Source: Bacteroidales bacterium UBA4318 (GTDB lineage: Bacteria; Bacteroidota; Bacteroidia; Bacteroidales; UBA932). Taken from it: a stretch of DNA of 12,221 bases. The position numbers and the translations under genes were made by a program. This document shows, piece by piece, positions 1-5,720 of this stretch; position 1 is the first letter of the stretch; every line of letters begins with the position of its first letter. The stretch covers positions 1-12,221 of the forward strand of contig DGUE01000060.1 of assembly GCA_002393895.1 (NCBI GenBank). Reading direction: 5' to 3'. The notes below the pieces were generated by a model, which saw nothing but the letters and a program-made list of their open reading frames with translations, made no database searches and was not told the DNA's origin.

Positions 1-533
1 ACGTATCGGCCTATATCCCCACCAACGTGATTTCCATCACCGACGGCCAGATCTACCTCGAGAGTTCCCTGTTCAACCAGGGTTTCCGTCCGGCAATCAA
101 TGTGGGTATTTCGGTTTCCCGCGTGGGTGGTTCGGCGCAGGTGAAGAGCATGAAGAAGGTTGCGGGTACTTTGAAGATAGACCAGGCGCAGTATAATGAG
201 CTTGAGGCGTTCAGCAAGTTCAGTTCCGATATGGACAAGGTGACTGCCCAGACTCTGGATAAGGGCCGTAAGAATAACCAGCTTCTGATCCAGCCTCAGT
301 ATTCGCCCATGCCTGTGGGCGAGCAGGTGGCCGTTCTTTACTGTGGCACGCATGCGCTCATGGCGGATATCGCTCTGGACAAGGTCTCCGAGTTCGAGGG
401 GCTTTTCCTGGATAGGATGAGAGCTTCGCATGCTGAGGTGCTGGAGACTCTTTCTTCTGGCAAGATAGATGAGGGTGTGGAGGCAGTGCTGACAAAGGTT
501 GCGGCGGAGGTTGTTTCGCAGATTAACGCTTAG
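1..533 (+). CDS. atpA: ATP synthase F1 subunit alpha, C-terminal part (5' end outside window)
   Basis: This is the end of the alpha subunit of the F1 ATP synthase, the non-catalytic nucleotide-binding subunit of the membrane-attached catalytic head. The gene enters from the left; its frame starts at base 3 and reads VSAYIPTNVISITDGQI, so the GTG at 27 is an internal valine, not a start. The segment PAINVGISVS fits the ATPase alpha/beta family signature, and the arginine in the following SRVGG is the family's arginine finger, which contributes to the neighbouring beta catalytic site. The remaining ~150 residues are the helical C-terminal domain, ending in VVSQINA before TAG at 531-533. The atpG start follows after 5 nt, so the two are clearly co-transcribed. 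No anomaly is visible in the part present. Confidence 0.97.
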   Translation, partial: VSAYIPTNVISITDGQIYLESSLFNQGFRPAINVGISVSRVGGSAQVKSMKKVAGTLKIDQAQYNELEAFSKFSSDMDKVTAQTLDKGRKNNQLLIQPQYSPMPVGEQVAVLYCGTHALMADIALDKVSEFEGLFLDRMRASHAEVLETLSSGKIDEGVEAVLTKVAAEVVSQINA

Positions 534-538
534 GGAAT

Positions 539-1579
539 ATGGCTTCGCTTCGGGAGGTTAAGGATCACATTGCGTCGGTGCGCAGTACGCTGAAGATTAC
601 TTCGGCGATGAAGTTGGTTGCGTCTGCCAAGTTGAGGAAGGCGCAGCAGGCTGCGGAGGGCGTGAGGCCGTACACCGAGGCGTTGGCTGGCATGCTTTCG
701 CGCGTGCTGGCGGAACCCACCGCGAAAAGCAAAGGGCAGGTCTGCGACCCACAAGGGGCCAGCAGTACCTGCATTGCTTTTCCGCAGGCCCCCGCTCCCG
801 CCAGCACATCTACCAACGCCTCGGCGTACGGAGAGGGGAATCAGAGGGTGGGAATAGTGGCGGTGGCGAGTAATTCGTCGCTGTGTGGGGCGTTCAATAT
901 CAACGTGATCCACAAGGTGCAGGATGTAGTGAAGGAGATCCGTGCGGGAGGGGGAGAGGTTGAGGTGATTTCGGTGGGGCGGAAGATGGCTGAGGCGATG
1001 CGGAAGGCGGGGTTTGCGCCGGAGGATCATGCGGATCTTGTGGGGCGTAATTCTTTCGAAAAGTCTGCGGCGTTCGCGCAGGAGCTTATCGACGCTTTCA
1101 ATTCCGGGCGTTTCAGCCGCATTTTGCTGGTATACAATCATTTCGTCAGCACCGCTTCGCAGAAGGTGCAGGTCGAAACCTACCTGCCGTTCGGTGGAGG
1201 GCAGCGGATGGGCTATACCCTCCGGACGCCCTATCCGCCCACGGATGAAGTGGGAGGGGCCCAGCTCCGCTGGGAGGGGCCGTCAGGCCGGCTTGAGGAG
1301 GGTATAGCCCATCCGTCTGCCCCTGACAGCGAATATATCCTCGAACCATCCCGGGAGGAAATTCTCGCGACGCTCCTGCCGCAGGTGATGCGGCTGAGGG
1401 TGCATACGGTGCTGCTGGATTCGATTGCGGCGGAGCATGCGGCGCGTACTCTTGCTATGCAGGCGGCGTCGGATAATGCGGAGGAGCTGCTGGGCGAGCT
1501 GACCCTCGAATACAACAAGGGCCGCCAGCAGAAGATTACGGCCGAGATTCTCGACCTGGTGGGAGGAGCTCAGCAATGA
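539..1579 (+). CDS. atpG: ATP synthase F1 subunit gamma, enlarged by two in-frame palindromic segments
   Basis: Gamma is the rotating central shaft that couples proton flow through Fo to catalysis in the alpha/beta head. The N-terminal helix (MASLREVKDHIASVRSTLKI, then TSAMKLVASAKL) and the C-terminal helix (AARTLAMQAASDNA to DLVGGAQQ) are well conserved, as is the first strand of the central domain (SNSSLCGAFN, residues 111-120). The protein is 346 aa, whereas bacterial gamma subunits are usually about 285-295 aa. The excess lies in two places: residues about 58-98, before RVGIVAVASNSS, and about 221-262, between TYLP and EYILEPS. Both coincide with long DNA palindromes, listed separately. 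Both insert sites fall in loops that vary in the family, so the protein is probably functional. Residues C69 and C78 lie in the first insert. The start at 539 follows atpA by 5 nt, and the stop overlaps thiN by 4 nt (ATGA). Confidence 0.95.
   Translation: MASLREVKDHIASVRSTLKITSAMKLVASAKLRKAQQAAEGVRPYTEALAGMLSRVLAEPTAKSKGQVCDPQGASSTCIAFPQAPAPASTSTNASAYGEGNQRVGIVAVASNSSLCGAFNINVIHKVQDVVKEIRAGGGEVEVISVGRKMAEAMRKAGFAPEDHADLVGRNSFEKSAAFAQELIDAFNSGRFSRILLVYNHFVSTASQKVQVETYLPFGGGQRMGYTLRTPYPPTDEVGGAQLRWEGPSGRLEEGIAHPSAPDSEYILEPSREEILATLLPQVMRLRVHTVLLDSIAAEHAARTLAMQAASDNAEELLGELTLEYNKGRQQKITAEILDLVGGAQQ
668..831 (+). repeat. Long quasi-palindrome inside atpG (codons 44-98)
   Basis: The stretch folds on itself over nearly its whole length. 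The outer arms CCGTACACCGAGGCGTTGG (668-686) and its complement at 813-831 match at 18 of 19 positions. Inside are GTGCTGGCGG (704-713) with its complement at 798-807, GAAAAGCAA (724-732) with 774-782, GCAGGT (736-741) with 767-772, CTGC (742-745) with 762-765, and CCC/GGG around the tip. The reverse complement of the right arm encodes PYAEALVDVLAG, resembling the protein of the left arm (PYTEALAGML). The right arm therefore looks like an inverted, diverged copy of native atpG sequence. The insert keeps the frame open and supplies a low-complexity Ala/Pro/Ser/Thr-rich loop. Confidence 0.85.
1199..1322 (+). repeat. Second long inverted repeat inside atpG (codons 221-262)
   Basis: The arms at 1199-1223 (25 nt) and 1297-1322 (26 nt) are complementary throughout except for one extra base in the right arm. 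Both share the core GGATGGGCTATACCCTCC on one strand. The 73 nt between them contain smaller hairpins: ATCCG/CGGAT (1233-1246), CCCAGC/GCTGGG with a 3-nt loop (1260-1274) and GGCC/GGCC (1278-1289). The 11-nt direct repeat TGGGAGGGGCC starts at 1251 and at 1271. The segment is translated in frame as a Gly/Pro-rich loop between conserved gamma-subunit blocks. I see no sequence similarity to the first palindrome in the same gene. Confidence 0.88.
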
Positions 1580-2220
1580 CCGCTGCAATAGTTGCAAATG
1601 GGGAGTTCCCCAGGATGGAATACCCCAGATATCTTGTAGAATCGGCGGACATAGTGCTTTGCTGTGATGCTGGAAGCGGTCTGCGGGGCTTGCTCCGTAT
1701 GGGGCTGGAGCCGGATGTGATCATAGGCGATATGGATACCGCCACCCCGGCGGCCCGAAGGCGTTTCGCCGACAGGATAGTCCGCTTTGGGGAGCAGGAA
1801 TACAATGACCTTAACAAAGCCTTTTTGTGGCTGCTGCATAATCATCCGCAAGTGTCTGATATCCATATACTTGGGGCAACCGGAAGAAGTGAGGCCCATG
1901 CTCTTGGGAATCTTTCCTACCTGATGTTCTGGGAGCGGGAGCACCGCCTATCCGAGCGTGGTGTCCGCGTGGAGATGGTTTCCGACTACAATACTGCTTT
2001 TGCCGTGTGCGACAGCTGCGAGCTCCATGTGGGAGAGGGGCGCAAGATTTCCTTTTTCTCGGATGACAATGAACTGCGCATCGCTTCTACCGGTCTGCAG
2101 TGGCCCACCGATGGGGTGAGTTTCGATTTCTGGTTCCGCGGCACGCTCAATCGCGCTGTTTCGGATGTGGTCTCCCTTCGTTTCAATCATCCTGCTCCTG
2201 CTCTGGTGATTCTGGACTGA
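1576..2220 (+). CDS. thiN: Thiamine pyrophosphokinase
   Basis: This 214-residue protein transfers pyrophosphate from ATP to thiamine to make thiamine diphosphate, the cofactor form used by pyruvate and 2-oxoacid enzymes. It acts in the cytoplasm. The family's blocks appear in order: the CDAG loop (30-33), GDMDT (51-55, the GDxDS Mg-ATP motif), EYNDLNKA (75-82, the NDLxKA motif), GATGRSEAHALGN (100-112), and a C-terminal thiamine-binding part with GLQWPTDG (173-180) and SDVVSLRF (196-203). The third block usually reads G-R-x-D-H or R-E-D-H; here Ala107 replaces the aspartate, which is odd and might lower activity. The start codon overlaps the atpG stop as ATGA, so translation is probably coupled to the ATP synthase operon. 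Length is normal for the family. Confidence 0.9.
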   Translation: MTAAIVANGEFPRMEYPRYLVESADIVLCCDAGSGLRGLLRMGLEPDVIIGDMDTATPAARRRFADRIVRFGEQEYNDLNKAFLWLLHNHPQVSDIHILGATGRSEAHALGNLSYLMFWEREHRLSERGVRVEMVSDYNTAFAVCDSCELHVGEGRKISFFSDDNELRIASTGLQWPTDGVSFDFWFRGTLNRAVSDVVSLRFNHPAPALVILD

Positions 2221-2237
2221 TTTTTATTAAATTGAGG

Positions 2238-2267
2238 CTCCCGCGCACGCGTTAGAGGGAGTTTTTT
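2238..2267 (+). terminator. Likely terminator of the atp-thiN operon
   Basis: CTCCC (2238-2242) pairs with GGGAG (2257-2261) and is followed directly by six T (2262-2267), then further AT-rich sequence. The stem is short, but its position 18 nt after the thiN stop and the T-run support a rho-independent terminator. Confidence 0.6.
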
Positions 2268-2300
2268 AAATTTTTTAATTATTTTTTAAGTTATAATTAT

Positions 2301-2337
2301 TAACCAAAACGGGTGTGTTTGGTTACGATTAATAACC
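2301..2337 (+). repeat. Overlapping alternative hairpins in the susC leader
   Basis: TAACCAAA (2301-2308) pairs perfectly with TTTGGTTA (2318-2325). The right half of that stem, GGTTA (2321-2325), can instead pair with TAACC (2333-2337). The two structures exclude each other. Whether they are used as a switch is unknown. Confidence 0.45.
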
Positions 2338-2350
2338 ATTATTATGCGTT

Positions 2351-2391
2351 AGACGTGCTTGAGCCTTGTTTTTTGGGGCAAAACCACGTCT
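2351..2391 (+). repeat. Hairpin in the susC leader
   Basis: AGACGTG (2351-2357) pairs perfectly with CACGTCT (2385-2391). The stem may extend inward through TTG/CAA (2359-2361 with 2379-2381). No T-run follows directly, so it is not an obvious terminator. It could be an RNA structure or an operator-like inverted repeat. Confidence 0.5.
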
Positions 2392-2477
2392 GGCATTATT
2401 TAGGCGCTTTTTTCAAAAGTTTGGAATTATAATTTATTTTTCCGAAATTGCCAACTCAAATTGGTTTAATGTACCCG

Positions 2478-2491
2478 CACGCGTAAGCGTG
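2478..2491 (+). repeat. Small hairpin upstream of susC
   Basis: CACGC and GCGTG form a perfect 5-bp stem around GTAA, about 67 nt before the susC start. The block CCCGCACGCGTAAG containing it resembles CCCGCGCACGCGTTAG in the upstream terminator. Confidence 0.35.
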
Positions 2492-2557
2492 ACGACTCAT
2501 GACTATGAAGACTAGTATAGTTAGTTATAGTTTATTGTTTAATTTAAAAAATGGCTT

Positions 2558-5500
2558 ATGAGAAAATTTAAGCTCTTTCTTCTTACAGCCGTAGCAGTGT
2601 TCTCTGCGTTTGTTGCAAATGCCCAGAACGTCACGGTCACCGGTATCGTCAGCGACGAGAATGGTGATCCTATCCCTGCCGCGGGTGTAGTGATTGACGG
2701 TACCACAAAGGGTACTATCACGGGGAATGACGGTGCCTACAGCATCAACGCCCCCGCAAATGCCACGCTTGTATTCTCCTCCGTTGGTTTCGAAACCAAG
2801 AAGGTGGCCGTTGCAGGCAAGGCTGTCATTAACGTGGTATTGAGCGAAGACACCACGGTTCTCGAAGAGACCATTGTTGTCGCCTACGGTACCACCAAGA
2901 AGTCATCCTTCACCGGTTCCGCAACCCAGCTGGGTGGCGAGAAACTGAAGAAGATGCAGGTGACCAACATCTCGAAAGGTCTCGAGGGTGAGGTCGCAGG
3001 TCTGCAGATTGCCAGCTCCTCCGGCACCCCTGGTGCAGGTGCAAGCATCCAGATCCGTGGCTTCGGTTCGGTCAGCGCCAGCACTTCTCCGCTCATCGTC
3101 GTCGACGGTGTGCCTTACGAGGGTGGTCTGAACTCCATTCCTTCCCAGGATATCGAGTCCATCACCGTCCTGAAGGATGCAGCCGCCAACTCGATGTATG
3201 GTGCACGTGGTTCCAACGGTGTCATCATGATCACCACCAAGCGCGGCACTGCCGGAAAGGTTAGCATCACCTTCGATGCCAAGTTCGGTGTCAACTCCCG
3301 TGCGGTTCCCGCATACGAGACCATCACCGATCCCGGTGAGTACTACGAAATGACTTGGGAAGCCATCCGCAACGCATCCTACTACAATGGCGTGCTCGAT
3401 CTCGCACAGGCTGGTATCAACGCTTCCGCAAACATGCTGGCAGGTTACCTTGGCCCTTACAACGTGTATAAGAACGTTAGCGATACCGAGATCATCGACC
3501 CTGCAACCGGTAAGCTGAATGCCAGCGCAAAGCAGCTCAAGTGGACCGACAACTGGAACGAAGACCTCTTCCGCAAGGGCGGCCGTCAGGAATACAATGT
3601 TGCAGTTTCCGGCGGTTCCGACAAGACCCAGGGCTACTTCTCCGCTTCGCTGCTGAACGATGACGGTTATGTCATGTGCTCCGGTTTCAAGCGTATTTCC
3701 CTCCGCGCAAAGGTAGACCAGACCATCAATAAGTTCATCAAGGCCGGTCTGAATGTCTCTTACGCAAATACCAACCAGACCCGCTATGTGGACAGCGAAG
3801 ACAACAACTACTCCAACTTCTTCATGTTCGCACAGCAGATCGCCCCTATCTATCCGATCTATCTCTACGATGCCAACGGCAACAAGCAGTACGATGCTTT
3901 CGGAAAGATCCTTTACGACTGGGGTGACACCGGCCGTGCCTATGGAGCAACCTCCAACCCTTACGGCCAGGCTATCGATTCCATCAACAGCTATATTACG
4001 GACAACCTTTCTTCCCGTGGTTATGTGAACATCAACCTCGCCAAGGACCTCGTGTTCTCCGCAAATGTTGCTTACGATGTGTTCAACAGCAAGGATATCG
4101 TCTTCTACACTCCTAACGGTGGTGACGCCCTCGCAGTGGAAGGCCGTGCATATCATACGATGCAGCGCTACACCGCACTCAACGCCAACCAGCTCCTCAC
4201 CTGGAGCCCTACCTTCGGAGACAACAGCATCAACTTCCTCCTCGGTCACGAAATCAAGACCGACAATAGCTACACTATCGATGGTCATATGACCAAGTTC
4301 GTTAACAAGAGCGTTCCGGATTTTGCAAATGCTGTCAACTATCAGAACCTGACCTCCTCCAGCGGCGAATACGCCCTCGAGGGCTACTTCGGCCGCGTCG
4401 AATACAACTTCGCCAACAAGTACTTCCTCTCCGCTTCCTACCGTATGGACGGTTCTTCCCGTTTTGCACCGGACAAGCGCTGGGGCGACTTCTGGGCAGT
4501 CGGTGCCGCATGGAATGTCAAGCAGGAGAGCTTCCTCCAGAACGTCGGCTTTATCGATGCATTCAAGATCAAGGCCAGCTATGGTACCCAGGGTAACGAC
4601 AACATCGGTATGTCCCGCGTTTATGAGAACCTCTACCGCATCGACCGTGTAGACGGTGCCGCTTCCCTGACCCAGACCTTCCGTGCCGCTCCTGAGGTTA
4701 CCTGGGAGAAGAGCAACAACTTCAACGTTGGTTTCGAAGGCAGGTTCAACAACCGCACCAACATCAATGTCGAGTACTTCGTCAAGGAGACCAAGGACAT
4801 GATCTACTATCGTCCTCTTCCTCCGTCCCAGGGTACTCCTTCCAGCCAGCTCGTGAACGATATGGATATGATGAATGCCGGTTTCGAGTTCGAAATCAGC
4901 CACGACATCATCCACAAGCGCGACTTTGTCTGGACCGTAGGTGTGAACGGAACCCACTACAAGAACAAGATCACGAAGCTCCCTTCCGACTATCCTGAAT
5001 ATGGTAAGCAGGTGGGTAACTTCTTCCGTGAGGTCGGCCAGCCTCTCTACAGCTACTATCTGTATGAGTATGCAGGTGTGGATCCTACCAACGGACACGC
5101 TCTCTACAACAAGTATAAGACCGACAAAGAAACCGGCCTCTCCACCGGCGAGCCCGATGAGGAGAATCCTACCGTATACGCACCCAGCGACGGTACCCGC
5201 GTGAAGACCGGCAAGACTCCTATTCCTGACCTCTATGGTGGTTTCAACACCGCTATCCGTTTCAAGGGATTCGACTTCAGCGCCAACTTCGCATACCAGA
5301 TCGGCGGTTACACCCTCGACACTGTGTATCAGGGCCTCATGAATGCCGGCCGTGCCGGTAACAACTGGCACAAGGACATCTTCAACAGGTGGACCTTCCA
5401 GAACACCGATACCGATGTTCCCCGCGTGCAGATGAGCGAGCAGACCGCGAGCGAAATTTCTACCCGTTTCCTCATCAAGTCTTCCTACATCAGCCTCAGG

Positions 5501-5704
5501 AACATCACCCTCGGCTACACTCTCCCTTCAGCTGTTGTCGGCAAACTCCCCATCTCGGGTGTCCGCGTCTATGTGACCGGCGACAATGTCTGGTATCTCT
5601 CCAAGCGCAAGGGTATGGACGTTCGTAAGTCCTTCTCCGGAGCCAACGGCAACACCTACTCTGCTCTCCGCACTGTATCTGCCGGTGTCAGCGTAACATT
5701 TTAA
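2558..5704 (+). CDS. SusC/RagA-like TonB-dependent outer-membrane transporter
   Basis: This 1048-residue protein should form the 22-strand outer-membrane barrel that imports large nutrients, driven by TonB, with the following SusD-like lipoprotein as its lid. Residues 1-22 are a signal peptide (cleavage after ANA). Residues about 24-98 form a carboxypeptidase-regulatory-like beta-sandwich (VTGIVSDENGDPIPAAGV), the usual N-terminal extension of SusC proteins. A TonB-box-like stretch, EETIVVAYG (103-111), is followed by the plug domain (about 115-235), which contains IRGFGS, IVVDGVPY and SMYGARGSNGVIMITTKRG. The rest is barrel, ending in VTF with a C-terminal phenylalanine for BAM recognition. 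No STN domain is present, so signalling through an anti-sigma factor is not expected. The start at 2558 gives a clean signal peptide. It heads an operon, with the SusD gene 16 nt downstream. The substrate cannot be read from the sequence. Confidence 0.96.
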   Translation: MRKFKLFLLTAVAVFSAFVANAQNVTVTGIVSDENGDPIPAAGVVIDGTTKGTITGNDGAYSINAPANATLVFSSVGFETKKVAVAGKAVINVVLSEDTTVLEETIVVAYGTTKKSSFTGSATQLGGEKLKKMQVTNISKGLEGEVAGLQIASSSGTPGAGASIQIRGFGSVSASTSPLIVVDGVPYEGGLNSIPSQDIESITVLKDAAANSMYGARGSNGVIMITTKRGTAGKVSITFDAKFGVNSRAVPAYETITDPGEYYEMTWEAIRNASYYNGVLDLAQAGINASANMLAGYLGPYNVYKNVSDTEIIDPATGKLNASAKQLKWTDNWNEDLFRKGGRQEYNVAVSGGSDKTQGYFSASLLNDDGYVMCSGFKRISLRAKVDQTINKFIKAGLNVSYANTNQTRYVDSEDNNYSNFFMFAQQIAPIYPIYLYDANGNKQYDAFGKILYDWGDTGRAYGATSNPYGQAIDSINSYITDNLSSRGYVNINLAKDLVFSANVAYDVFNSKDIVFYTPNGGDALAVEGRAYHTMQRYTALNANQLLTWSPTFGDNSINFLLGHEIKTDNSYTIDGHMTKFVNKSVPDFANAVNYQNLTSSSGEYALEGYFGRVEYNFANKYFLSASYRMDGSSRFAPDKRWGDFWAVGAAWNVKQESFLQNVGFIDAFKIKASYGTQGNDNIGMSRVYENLYRIDRVDGAASLTQTFRAAPEVTWEKSNNFNVGFEGRFNNRTNINVEYFVKETKDMIYYRPLPPSQGTPSSQLVNDMDMMNAGFEFEISHDIIHKRDFVWTVGVNGTHYKNKITKLPSDYPEYGKQVGNFFREVGQPLYSYYLYEYAGVDPTNGHALYNKYKTDKETGLSTGEPDEENPTVYAPSDGTRVKTGKTPIPDLYGGFNTAIRFKGFDFSANFAYQIGGYTLDTVYQGLMNAGRAGNNWHKDIFNRWTFQNTDTDVPRVQMSEQTASEISTRFLIKSSYISLRNITLGYTLPSAVVGKLPISGVRVYVTGDNVWYLSKRKGMDVRKSFSGANGNTYSALRTVSAGVSVTF

Positions 5705-5705
5705 T

Positions 5706-5714
5706 TAAGGAGGT
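5706..5714 (+). promoter_or_regulatory. Strong Shine-Dalgarno of the susD-like gene
   Basis: TAAGGAGGT lies 6 nt before the ATG at 5721 and is a near-perfect complement of the 16S rRNA 3' end. Bacteroidota genes usually lack such sites, and none is seen before susC, atpG or alaS here. Confidence 0.75.
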
Positions 5715-5720
5715 ACGATT

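Larger units (their letters stand above)
2268..2557 (+). promoter_or_regulatory. AT-rich leader/promoter region of the susCD operon
   Basis: This 290-nt stretch holds no credible gene. It must contain the susC promoter and an untranslated leader. It is far more AT-rich than its neighbours and contains several hairpins, listed separately. I searched by eye for the Bacteroidota promoter (TTTG, about 19-21 nt, TAnnTTTG) and found no exact copy. TTTG at 2420-2423 with TATTTTTC at 2435-2442 is a near match, but the spacing is wrong. No classical Shine-Dalgarno precedes the susC ATG; the upstream bases are A-rich, as is common in this phylum. Confidence 0.5.

Noticed and set aside
565..816. Minus-strand frame inside atpG as a separate small gene
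   Set aside because: Its similarity to the sense peptide is explained by the palindrome. There is no start context or independent evidence of a gene.
1199..1322. Reading the atpG palindromes as transcription terminators or attenuators
   Set aside because: Both are followed by conserved gamma-subunit coding sequence without T-runs, and the gene must be read through to give a working C-terminal helix.
2268..2557. Invertible promoter upstream of susC
   Set aside because: The inverted repeats found there are 5-8 bp and only 4-34 nt apart. That is too short and too close for the known recombinase-flipped promoters of Bacteroidales.
2268..2557. tRNA or known riboswitch in the 2221-2557 gap
   Set aside because: No cloverleaf or TTCGA-type T arm, and no TPP-riboswitch conserved CTGAGA/GAACCTG blocks, were found despite the thiN neighbour.
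2903..5371. 822-codon open frame on the minus strand opposite susC
   Set aside because: It is the complement of a strongly codon-biased, clearly recognisable SusC gene. Its translation is Val/Gly/Asp-rich without a domain, signal peptide or ribosome site.
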